DNA from: Aquila chrysaetos chrysaetos
Taxonomy: Eukaryota; Chordata; Aves; Accipitriformes; Accipitridae
NCBI RefSeq assembly: GCF_900496995.4
Contig: NC_044023.1
Span: 21,460,453-21,524,452, forward strand
DNA length: 64,000 bases
Direction of reading: 5' to 3'
Both the position numbers and the translations under genes were made by a program. Below are positions 1-10,960 of the stretch, one piece after another (positions within the stretch are counted from its first letter, which is position 1; each line of letters starts with the position of its first letter). The notes beneath the pieces are model-generated. The model was not told the origin of the DNA, did not search any database, and worked only from the letters and a program-made list of their open reading frames with translations.

Positions 1-230
1 CGTACCACCTGTACCTGCGGGGACATAGCTGCTGTACTAGGGAATCCGGCCGGTAGCAAACAGTACGTTCAAGACTGGTATTAGAGTAGTGGAAGGATAA
101 GACCTGAGACGGATCTCCAAAAGAAGCAATGGGAACATCGCATATGAACGTCACCACTGATGCAATAATCACGTCTCCGATGTATACCACAGATTGTCTT
201 TTCGGCGTCACCAGGACTAAGTATCATATG
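1..230 (-). other. CpG-undepleted edge segment with open minus-strand frame
   Basis: Seen: these 230 bases carry about 12 CpG, close to what their base composition predicts, while the following 770 bases carry about 3. On the minus strand one frame stays open for about 75 codons from a TGA near 228 to the window edge. It has no internal ATG and shows a hydrophobic stretch including DVIIASVVTFIC. A TTAG at 217-220 (read on the minus strand) could be a splice acceptor, though its pyrimidine tract is poor. Two plus-strand frames are also partly open, so coding is not proven. It could be a coding exon running off the window, a recent insertion, or an assembly artefact. I do not recognise the peptide. 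Confidence 0.3.
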
Positions 231-2006
231 AGGAATAATTCTGTTTTAGAAAACTACATCCACAAAATTATAATTATAGGGTGTATTCTTGGACATTCTG
301 AGTAGTAAGTTCTCTGCAAACTATCAGCTCCCTGAAATCTTTGGATTTTTGGAAACCTACAGCCATCTAATGGAATGAATCTGATGATACAGATATCACA
401 TTCATACCTCTTCCCTTTGGAGTCAATAGCAAATAGCTCCCATTGACATTAACAGGAACAGGATTGGGCCTTGAATTATTAACCACACAGGATAATAGGA
501 ACCTGTTTTATTTAAATATAACCAATGTGAGATTGGAAGTGTGAGGCGGTAGTAACGAGCCATTTTGAGTAGAGGGAGATGCATATTAAGTTAAAGTGCC
601 TTGTACTCAAAATCAATTTGAATTTACTTCAGACTTTGCATAACCTTCTTTTCAGTGCTATACAAATGTCTTGATAGACTCATTAAAATCTGGAAAATGG
701 GAGAGAAAATCATAAGATCAGAGACTCATGAAAGAGCAGAAATAAAAATATATAACTGCAGTGTGAAGTTACAGAGTGGATCAGTGAGAATTTTAAGTTC
801 CAATTTCTTCCACTTTGTGGGTTTATCACATACTAACTGTTACTTCACTCTTTTTATGTAGTGGAACACACACATTACAACCTATTTATTCAGATTTCTT
901 TTTGCAGGGTCTTCCCTCTGCCATTCTACTCGTGTAGCTCATGGTGAAGACCCCTGAGATGTCTTTGACAGAAGAGAAGACCCAACATTAGTAAATCTGT
1001 GAGAAATAATGATTCTTGCATGCTCCTTTCCATACGTTTCCATACGTCTTACCTTGGAGGCCAAAAGAGGACAGTACTCTGATTTGGAGCAATCCCTTAT
1101 GAGTTAACTGGCCATCTCCTCCTTCTAGAAATAAACTGCAAATGCAATTTACCTCATCAGGGGATGTGCATTACTTTGTTTTTCAGAACGTTCTTCTGAC
1201 GTGCTGCTAAGCACCACGTCTCATGAATGCATATTTCAACTACCTGTTCTTGTCTACCTCCAAATGGGCAGTACAACTGGCAGCTTTTTATTTACTGCTA
1301 CACAACCAAGCCAAAATTGTTTTCTCGTATCTGCTGTACCACTGAGGTTAAAACCTGGTTCTTATCCTTAAGGATAACTTGAAAAGTGACTTTTATTCTG
1401 ATGAAAGATTTTTGGTTGAAACTCCTATTTACACCCCAATTTGACAGAGAAAAATTGAGATTTTCCTTATCATGATGGTACAGTATGGAACAAATTGCTT
1501 CAGATTATGATTCCCTCCACTTTAAATTGTTCCATTGTTTAGACTAGAGCTGGCTGACAGTTTCTTCATTTATCTTTCGTAGACTAGCGCTGCAGTGGAC
1601 ATATTCGAGGCATTAGGCTGGTGCTGATTTGTCAACCTTGACCTTCTGCCACATTAGCTCATTGCAAACCTGACACTCTTCATTTCTCAGCTGTAGATTT
1701 TTTTCTGAGCTCCCTAAGCCAAGATTAGCCACCATTGTTTATGTGAAAGTTACATGGACACGTATCAAAAGCCACCATACAGTGGTTTCTTTTTCACACT
1801 GGATACCTATTCACCAACTTGTATTCTCTATCAGAAACACGTATCTCATCATTCACAGCTCATAACAAAATTTAATTGTTATTTGTCTTAACTCTGATTT
1901 ATTTTATAGACTTGGTCTGGCTTAATAACATCTTTTACACAACAGACCAGCCTACGCTTAAAATATAGGCCATTGAAATGAGCAGTGAGTTCTTGCTACC
2001 TAGTGA
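231..2006. other. AT-rich spacer, no gene recognised
   Basis: Ordinary CpG-poor, AT-rich DNA with only short chance frames. A short old-repeat core lies at 437-470, listed separately. A minor duplication of the nonamer TTCCATACG occurs near 1029-1046. Nothing else is identifiable. Confidence 0.55.
437..470 (+). repeat. fragment of ancient interspersed repeat (TCAATGGGA/GGATTGGGCC core)
   Basis: Seen: CTCCCATTGACATTAACAGG is followed closely by GGATTGGGCC. From memory, the pairing of a 'CCCATTGACTTCAATGGG' palindrome with 'GGATTTGGCCC' is typical of an old, widely dispersed repeat of birds, crocodilians and turtles. I cannot name the family reliably. Six or more similar fragments occur in this window. 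Confidence 0.45.
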
Positions 2007-2480
2007 TCAGAAGTAGTCTGTGTTGGATATACCGGTGGTTTCTTCTAAAAATTGGCTTTGGTCAACTTTATAGGTAAGCTTCATTTTAAGAAAGGATTGC
2101 AGTTGTTGGAGCTGGAATCTGAGGAACCGGTCTTGCACGTTTGCAGCTAATACAAGCACATAAGTACTTCCATGAGTGCTGGAAGCTGATCCCATGTTCA
2201 CTTTAAATTGGATAAAACTAACTGCTGTTTCAAAGCCACCTGGAGAGGCAGCCAGCATGGTCTCATCAGCTTCTTTTCACCAGGAAGCTGGCCTCACTTC
2301 TTTACAACAATTTCTTGCAGACTTTGCATGTTCAAATGTTAGACCTCATCTTTGGTCCTAATGGGAATTAATACCACCAGGAAATTCTCACAGCAGTTGT
2401 CTCTTTTAAAGGAGTACGGCGTGACTCTCACTAAAAGCAGCTTCTCCAGTTTCCTTGCAGGTAGGAACCCATGGGGAAAA
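2007..2480 (-). pseudogene. possible decayed coding sequence, unassigned
   Basis: Seen on the minus strand: an 83-codon frame (2258 to 2007) ends at a normal stop with the residues TTGISNTDYF and has a balanced, protein-like composition. Upstream, a second open run of about 35 codons in another frame (about 2450 to 2342) includes EKLLLVRVTPYSFKRDN. Between them are stops and frame changes. This pattern could be a frameshifted retrocopy or exon remnant, but I recognise no family. An overlapping plus-strand frame of similar length shows that chance is a strong alternative. Confidence 0.18.
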
Positions 2481-2582
2481 AAACACTATTGCAGAAACCA
2501 ACAAACAAAATCCACAGTGACACTACTCACAGTTAGGGACAGTGGTCTCCCAGACCAGTTCATTTTCCTAAGCTAACGTAAC

Positions 2583-5500
2583 TCACAAACCTTTAAAAAT
2601 ACTACTGCTTGAAAAGAAGCCTCGGGTAGATTGCGCAAACCCAAAGCATTTGGGGATCAGCTGCCGAGGGAACATGAAAACAAAGGTGCTGAGTGCAAGT
2701 GGTGGCAGAAACGAGGCAAACCTCATCCCATCAGGGACATTTATCGGTGGTGTCGGCTCAGCTCCTGGCTGAAGAGGAGCTCTTGGAGGAGAGGGAGGTC
2801 TGTGGCACCCTTCGCTCATCACTGAACCCACGTGCAGCTGCTCGGCTGCCAGATGCTCTGGTTTTAATGGGTAAATCACAGCTGCATCGCTGAAAATGCA
2901 GTACGTAAGACTCAGATCTATGCCATTAAATCCTGATGTCTCATTTTCAGTTTACAGATTATTTTTCTTTTCAGTTCTTTAGAATTTTTTGGTTAAGTTG
3001 ATTCTTTCTTTTTTTGTCCTGTTTTTGTAGAGATCTTTGCAAGCTAGTGGGCTTATGTGTGGTTATTCAAGTAGAGCTCAATAAAATAGTTGAAGTAATG
3101 CAGGCTTTAACTGAATAACACTCCCGCTGAAGTCAATGAGAATTTAATATGTTTAAATACCACAGAATGTAGCCCTAAATTTAATTGAGTATTGCAATAA
3201 ACTTAAATCAACCATGTAGGAGGTCTTAGGAGGCTTTTTTTCCCCCCCTAGGATAAGCGTTGTGTTTCATATAGTGATAGACATCCAAAACGAAAATCAG
3301 GGTGACCTCCTGTAACTTGGACTACTGTTTCATAGATTATTTACCTATGCTACTACTTTATGGTACTTCAACTCTTAGTGTAGGCTGATCTGACAAAACG
3401 TAACAAGACGTACTTATAACTTATCTTCACTGACTAAAAGTTACAAAAATAAAACAATCTGCCTTTGGTGAAACACTTGAATTTTAAAAATTCTTTTAAT
3501 AACACTCTTGGCCTGCACATTCTTGCAAATTCCTAGACTTCTGCAAGCAAATGTCATGAAATGATCTACAACTATTCCACAAATGTGGGGATTTCAGTAG
3601 TGTTACCCAATATCCAAGTTACAGTTGTTGATTTTGCTTTTCTTGAGTGGCAGTGACTAGTATTATTTGCTTCATAGTCTGTGGGGAAAAAGAAAAACTA
3701 TAAGATCATAAAATTTGGTTTGAATAGTACGAATAAGTGTGAAGCCAGGAATAACTCTCAGAACGGAGCCAGGATCTTGTGCTGGTAGAGGGGCTGAGCA
3801 ACGAACTGTAACAAAGAGTTACTGCTTGCTACTTTTAGGGTAGCCTTTTGTAACTGTGGTTCTTATTTACGAAGGGTTAACATGTTTTTGTCTGTTTGTG
3901 CTATTGCTGTTCTTAAGGATTGCTAGATGCCATATAAAAACCCACTAATATCTTGACATCTTCTTCAGATAAAGAAGAAAGAACATCCATCCTTGGCAAA
4001 TTGCAAATAATAAAGGAAGGCGAGTAAGATGATCAGGTGAGATTTGAACGAGAATCAGGAAACAGTTGGCAGTTTACAAGAGCCTAAAATCAGGGTGACT
4101 TTCAGATGGCACAAGGTCTGGGCATGTCCAGAAGATGAGTTTCTCATGACTCTGCACTTACGGTGATGATAAAGTGTCGATCTTTATCAAGTCTGAGCTA
4201 TTTACATAATCTCCTTCCCTGACTGCTAAACTCTGAACAAATCCTACAGCTAGGGGGACAGAAAAGTAACGTTTTCAAACTTGTTTTGAGAAGGACCCTT
4301 CTCACCCAGCACTGCGAGGTCACACTCACCAACTTTTTGTCCTCAGTGGAGCCCAGACTTCATCCTACTGCTGGAGCAAGAGAAAGCTGTGATTATCTGA
4401 TAGCTGCTGGTTTACATGTAGTGGGAAGTGAGAATGACAATTCCGCTCAAGAGCACTTCACGTCTTTTCTTCAAACTACATAACGCATTAATCTTTATTG
4501 CCACTTTATTCCACGTAAGACACAGGTGAGGCCATGCGACATTTTACTCCTCTCTCATACTACAGTAACTGTAATTTACATCAAGAGTTGTAAATTGCCA
4601 GGCAATCGGAAATAGCATGAAGTAAATGCTTCCTAAAACGCTTTAATATGAGACCTAATAGCTATAATGTATGTTTCTTGTAACTCAGTTCAGTCTAAAC
4701 TTATAGTTAATTGGATTGTCATACTTACGTGGGTAAGAATTCAAACATGTCTAAACTTCATAAAACCTCCCGTACAGAGAGAAAGACAGTATTAGAGCAA
4801 AATCAAAAACAAACTTTTAAGCATGTTTGCACAGCAAGCTCAATAAGCACTTTTGCTGATCTGCATGAAACCTGTACAATTTAAATGCCATTATTCTTTT
4901 TGTCAGTGTGCAGGCAAATTCTAGTACTAGTGGAAAACCTAAAAAAAAGTTTACTTAATAAAACCTATTAAAATGGGTGGCATGAAACTGAATTATTTCA
5001 ACTGGAATATATACACCGGGGAAAAGCAAGATCTTGAATATTCACATTACAGCTCATTGAAAAGGCAATGGGCTATGCAACAAGATTGACAACAAAGGGA
5101 AAAATGATGAGGAAAATTGCCTTACTTATCTGCTAGAGTGCTCTTGACTGCCAACTGTAATTTTATGGTTCATTATATAAAAAAATACCATTAATGTTAG
5201 TACTTGTGTATCATAATCATGCGAAGAAGGGAAAAGTTCATTGAAATGTGCTCCATTTTTAATCAAGACACTATAATTGTGTGTTTTTCAGGCATCATCA
5301 ATTTCCATCAATGTTACTGCTGCAAAAATAATGTGCTGCTATAGTTCTTCCAAAGGTCAATTCCTGCATAAGGTACACCGACTGCAGGGATGTAAACTGT
5401 AAATAAACAGCAGCATAATTTATCTTACCTGATATTACTTGATTCATCATGAGCTTTAAGTTGATAAGTGAAGAAAATGGAATTGCTGGTTTTAAATTTC

Positions 5501-7682
5501 GTGGTGCATCAGATAACTTAGAAATTACAGGAACTTTGGTTATATAAATGTTGTTATAGAAAATGTCAGGCAACAGCCAATATTAGCACTGCAGAGCCAA
5601 TATTACACAGCAAATGTATCTGTCAACCTATCTGTGTGCTTTCAGTAGTTTTGAAAATCACAGATCAGATAAAATTGTCTGAAACAATGGCAGGCTCTGC
5701 ACTGCGATGCATTGCATGCCTTATGGGTTAACCATCTCAAAACGACTTTGTCCATCAGGGAATTTGGCTTTTGCACACCTAAAGGGAACAGTGGTGTTAC
5801 TAACCCAAACACCTCATCTCTCTTTTTTTTAAAAGGGGACTCAAGGAAATTTAGTGACACATTAGAATATGCAGAAAGTTTTGTGCAGAACAAGTTTTCT
5901 GAATGAATGTTTGTGTTATTCCAGTGTGGTCAGGGAACAAGGCTACAGCAAAACCTCAGTCCCAGTGCAACTCCAGAGTGGAGGAGAGTCCCTGTCCCAA
6001 GGACTTTCTTCTTGACAAAACGGAGATGAGTCCTAGATGATATTTTCCCAGCTAGTAGATGCTCAGACTTTCTTTATTCCACACCTCTGTAGTTGAGACT
6101 GACCTTGAGCAATAGCTGCTCTTCTCTCCTGGGAATGTGCTCTGAGTATTGAAGCCTGGGCAAGGTAAATTTTGTTTAGAAGTTACAACTGGCCAATGAA
6201 GTACAAAAAGTTCATGCTAGATATGTTATCAACATTTTTAAAGGCTGTCCTTCATCTGCTGGTGCAGAATACTGAAAAGCAACTGATGTGCCCTATGGGC
6301 AAACTCTGTTGTAGCTAATCCTTTATCCCATTGAACACATCCCCTTGCAGAACTACTACTAGTATTTCTTTTCATGCTCACTCTTGTAATCTCAATCTAA
6401 ATTTCCTGCAGTGCAACTTGCCTATAGATGCCTGACATTGAGGGCATCTCTCTGCAGAGGCCAAGTGCCGCCTTTCCACCCTCGCAGAGAATCCCAAATG
6501 CACCGAGTCCCCGCTCTCTGTGCCAGGCTCCCCGGGGACCCGCAGACTGGGCTACAGCACCGTGTCCCCTTGAGCGAAGCAAGGAAGGCAGCTTTGGTTT
6601 TTATTAGCCTTATAGACTGCTTCGGTCACAGCTTTTGTTGCATCACGTGAAAGGAGGAGTGGCACACACCACAGCTAGAAAGAAATAAATTTTCTCTCTA
6701 TTCTCCATCTTTTGAAAGGTCTCTCTCCTTAAATAAAGCAAGAAAAGCCTAGTACCCTAGAAGGGGCTTCTGCTGAGTAGCTCATATTAGGGCAAACAGG
6801 TCATAAAACCAGCATTTCTTGGATGATGTATTTGTGTAACATTTTATCTGTACTAGTGTAATACACTATCAGATTTGTGTTGCTTTGGTGATATATTACT
6901 TGATAAAATAAGGTCGGCTGTCAAAATCCCATTCCAGTGTCTGAGGCACTCAAAGTTTTGTCGGGGGAAAACAAAAAGAAAAGTTCATTTTATTCCTAAA
7001 GAGTGCATTCTTCAACGTGGTGAAGTGCAGGATGGTAAGACTGAAGCTGAGAGGCTTTACTGGGGCTGACAAGCCCTCCAGGAATCCCACCGCTTAGCCA
7101 AGGCAGTATTGCCCAGGGCCCTGGGAACAGAGTACGGCATTTGCTGCCAGCTGAAACTTCTCCTGCAGCTCAGCAATAGGTCTGAAACAGCTGAAATAAT
7201 ACAGGCGTTTCTGCCTGTTTTCAGATAAATATCACTGTACACCAGACACCTTTGAAGTGGGACGGTCCCGTGGAGGAGGAGCGTCTCCCTTCTCCTGCCC
7301 CCAGCAGAAGTGACTGTCTGGGATAACGCTTTGCAAATCTCACTGTAAAAACATGGCATTATTCATAGTGTATGATTAGTCTTTCGTGCTTTCCTTGTTA
7401 AAAATATGTAACACATGCTACAGTGCAGAATGTGATAATATATTCTAACATGATCTTTAATGCTGATATTTAAAAACCTGTTCCTGAATATGCACAGTTT
7501 AAATTTCACATGAATGTACATCTACCATTTTTCCTGTTTTAAAGCATAAAGTCTTTAAGGCAAAAAGTAGGTTTTATGTCTATCCATTTTTACCCATTTC
7601 TTCAGCTCATCTATCTACAGCTAAATATTTTCTTCATCTTCCACAGAAAAAAATGAATTACTCTCAAGCAACATGTGCTGCA
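2583..7682. other. spacer with short GC-rich patches, no gene recognised
   Basis: Mostly AT-rich unique-looking DNA. Modestly GC-richer patches lie at about 2640-2870, 6440-6560 and 7060-7320. They raise the length of open frames on both strands, which is why several overlapping frames occur there. A short repeat core lies at 3121-3150. No splice-bounded or recognisable coding exon was found. Confidence 0.5.
3121..3150 (-). repeat. fragment of ancient interspersed repeat
   Basis: CTCCCGCTGAAGTCAATGAG followed by AATTTAATAT matches the 'TGAAGTCAATG(G)GAATTT' core shared by several fragments in this window. Too short to classify. The strand is assigned only relative to the copy at 437. Confidence 0.4.
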
Positions 7683-7696
7683 GTGTGTGTGTGTGT
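7683..7696 (+). repeat. (GT)7 microsatellite
   Basis: Seven uninterrupted GT units inside AT-rich spacer. Confidence 0.9.
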
Positions 7697-9433
7697 TTGT
7701 TGGTAAGTCAAAATACAAACACTGGGAAAAGATATTCTCATTTGTTTTCTGTTCCAGTTTTTAAGTGATATGTTAGGAAGCAATCATAATAAAGAGGAGC
7801 TGAAGGAGCTGAAAAAATTATTTCTCAGTTAGACAGCAGCCTGCTGTTATCTCTAATCTAAGAGGCACTGGATAGAGGTCATCTTCTGATCAATGAAGTG
7901 AATTTCATTTTATGATGCTGAAAACAGACAGAGAATGGTACAATCAAGTGCTTTCAAAGAGAAAACAGAAGCAGTCAGAGAGTGATGGAAGAACCATAAC
8001 AAAAATAAACAGATTTATTGCTATATATAGCCTGTTTTACAAGGAGTCTGTAGTGCAGAAAGAGGATGTTACTCTACTTTAGCCCCCCAGACGTACAGAG
8101 TATTGCCAAGATTTATAATCACTTTACCTGCCCAGGACAGTGTTCTGGACAAATGGGGTTAACATGGTGCACTGCTACATTCAACGATTACCTCTCATAA
8201 AGGATAAGCAATTTAGTTTCCAAGCTGAACACTTAAGCATGTAATGTAATGCGACTTTCGGGAATCCCCATGCACAAAGAATGCTGACAGCTTTTTTGTT
8301 TCAGAGTCTCCAGAAACTCCAACAGGACCGAGTTTCTCCCCTGCGCGCTGGCTCTGAGGGGCTGGCTCTCCGGCTGGCTGTGGTGGGGGCCCATACTTTG
8401 CTTTTCAAGTGGACTTTGACTTGGCCAGGTTTTACTCAAAGCACCATCTGATGTGATTTGGGGTCACTAAATAATACAGATTGCAAGGCCTGATTAAAAT
8501 GTTTGCTATAAAACTGAAGTTTTACAGGTAGTTTTGAATATTAAGCATGGACGTGGCATCGTGGTAATTGAGCAAATATTGGCTATATGATCTAGCCTGT
8601 GCCATAGGTAAGCCTTAAAACGGTGTCTGCTGTTCCATTTAAAAACTGGGGAAAGGGACGGAGCATTCGTTGTGCCTTGGAGAGTTTGGTTACAAATGTC
8701 TGTTCAGCAAAAAGTTAAAAATACTTTCCCACAAAAATGCTGAATTTCTCAATAAGCACAATTGTCTGTTTGAAATGATCTGTCATGTAGCAATCTGGAT
8801 AATTTTCACGAGAGGAAGCAAGATACCCAATATTGATAAAAACAAGTAGATGAGCAAGAGGAAAAGATTGCTTAAATACAGAAAAGGATAAAGAGATTTG
8901 AGAAACGTACGTACCAGGAAATGGGCAACTGTGCATCTGTCACAGTGGATCAGGACATCTTCCATTTCTGAGTGTCTGACTTTCTTTTATAATTGATAGA
9001 TCAGACACAAATAGTAAGTTAGACTAGGAATATTCCTTGTTAAGATTTTAAGAGTGACATTAGACTTGTATCCTGTGCAACTGTGGAGGGAAAGCTGTCG
9101 CTCAGCCAACGATGGCGATGAGCGAATGGTTACATACATTCATAAACCAGTTGTTACAGAATAAAAGTGCAAGAAGAGAGACCTAAAATGGCAGAGCAGC
9201 AGTGTGCAAAGGAGCCCAGAATTTGAACTGATCTGCTGCTGCTACGTCTGTTGGAGGGTGCACAAGCAAGGAGCAGGAAAAGGTGAAGTATTCTGCTGGC
9301 AGTGAAATGTAGAAACAACTTTCTACATTTTTGTATGCCTCATCCAAAAATAAGGACTGCTGCATATGCATATTCGAAAAGATAGTGTTTGCCCCGAGTA
9401 GCAGAGCTTACTTTTCATCATAACGTATAGCAG

Positions 9434-9436
<3 letters not shown>
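7697..9436. other. spacer, no gene recognised
   Basis: AT-rich DNA with a small GC-rich patch at about 8330-8400. Open frames are short and unrecognised. The 11-mer TAGCAGAGCTT occurs at 9399-9409 and again at 9428-9438, abutting the poly-T run. Confidence 0.5.

Positions 9437-9470
<34 letters not shown>
9437..9470 (+). repeat. poly(T) run, 34 T
   Basis: Thirty-four uninterrupted T. It could be the reverse complement of a retroposon tail, but the adjoining sequence at 9471-9560 is ordinary AT-rich DNA with no recognisable element body and no upstream AATAAA on the minus strand. Confidence 0.9.
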
Positions 9471-9472
<2 letters not shown>

Positions 9473-10680
9473 AAACCTTGCAAACTGCCTTCACACACAA
9501 TGGAAAGCTAAAATGAGCTCTTGCTGTCAGTGTGGATTAATCTGGAATTCCCTGGCATCTTCAGACCCTTGTGCATCAAAACATTAGTTTGCATCAAAAG
9601 TTTGAACAGCAACTGCAAGTATTCAGGAGTTCAGAAAAGTACGAGAGCAAATGTACTAAAATGCCTCCGATTTCTATGGCTTGCAAACTTCAAAAATGTA
9701 ATTGTGCTGAAGTCTTTGATCTCAATATTACTCTTCTATTGCTTTTGAAGTCAAAAGCGCAGGACTATTGCAGTGGGATCCTAAGGTGTCAAGTGTTAAT
9801 TCCCTATAGCCACATTTAAGGTACATCATGTTAGCTATTGACCACTAGGTGTTAAAGAATGTAACCATATGTAGAGAGAGTTTTCTTATTAAAGAAGTTT
9901 TCACACATCAGTAGTTTCAGCACAGATTGGTTTTTTTACCAACAAAGAGGTCACTGCAGACCACTGATGCACAGGACCTCTGGAAGATGTTTTCTAGAAT
10001 AAATGAGCAATTACACATTTTTAATAATCAACTGTTACAGCTGAATGGGACTTAAAATGATGTCAAAAGTTACATACTAAACAGCAGCTTATGTGATTTT
10101 TGGCACTTAGGAGGGAGCCCTGGAAGGCGGAGGTTGGTGAGGGGCTCAGCTGGAACGCCAGGACTCTCTGCTTGCCCCTGAGGTGGGAGCTTAACGCCAT
10201 AAATTGGTACCAGCATCGGCCTTCGTGCAGCAGAAGTGGAAAAGAAAAATGGAAAGGGCTGCATTTATATGACTTGTAAAATATTCATTTATGTACTGCG
10301 CTTGAGGAGAATCGATCTCTAGAGAGCGTGAGGTTTCTCCATCTCCGTCAAATTAGATTAGAGGTAAGAGCTGAGTGGGATAAAATGTCACGGGGATGGC
10401 AACGGGGCGAAACGGTGCGGGCATGTGCTCGCCTCTGATCCCCTGACCGGGGCAGGGGGGTCATTAGGAAGGGCTGAGACTGCAACGGGACCGAGGCACA
10501 GGCTCACCCCTGAGCAAGCATCGCTGGAGTTTGATTCCACTAGGTGGCAAATCATTGAAATCTTTCTGTAGATTTGGTCTTCAGTGACTTGTTTTATCTG
10601 TCAAATTATAGCAAGGTTAGGTAAGGTCAGCGCTGCGGGAGACAATGATTTATTCCTTTTATTTACAGTATTATTTTCAG
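9471..10680. other. spacer leading into a GC-rich zone
   Basis: AT-rich at first. GC-richer patches follow at about 10100-10230 and 10380-10530, just upstream of the CpG-rich block. Frames here are short. No gene recognised. Confidence 0.5.
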
Positions 10681-10903
10681 TGCACGGTGAAGGAGAATGC
10701 AGCAACGGGCACAGCGGGATTCCTGCTTTGCTCCTCCGCGGATGCCTGGTGCTCCTCGGCATCGCCCACAGGCGCGGGGTGTGCCGCAGCGATGATACAC
10801 GACTCCAGAGCTTTGCGAGGGGCCGTACGTGGCTGGGGGGACTTTCCTATTTCAGCCTCTCGAACATCAGTTGCCCAGTAGTTTCCTCGTCGGTTGGATT
10901 TCT
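10681..10903 (+). other. candidate exon bounded by acceptor and donor
   Basis: Seen: a T-rich tract ends in TTATTTTCAG at 10671-10680, with a second CAG at 10666-10668. A strong donor, TCT followed by GTAAGT, occupies 10901-10909. The 223 bases between are GC-rich and open in at least one plus-strand frame throughout. The translations resemble no family I know, and two frames are open over much of the block because of its composition. It may be an exon of a noncoding RNA or an alternative exon, or the signals may coincide by chance. Confidence 0.25.
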
Positions 10904-10960
10904 GTAAGTCTGTGCGACCCCTCGCGCAGGAGGGGAGCCGCGAGGTGGGCAGTCACAGCT
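10681..10960 (+). promoter_or_regulatory. CpG-rich block, candidate CpG island
   Basis: By hand count, about 62% G+C with about 23 CpG in 280 bases. This is near the expectation from composition, against strong CpG depletion in the flanks. That satisfies the usual length, GC and observed/expected tests for a small CpG island. Such islands often mark promoters or unmethylated exons. No TATA box or known gene is linked to it. Confidence 0.45.

Noticed and set aside
5970-6120. Reverse MIR-like stretch (TCCCTGTCCCAAGGA, CCCAGCTAGTAGATG)
   Set aside because: Only two short matches in a plausible order. Insufficient without an alignment.
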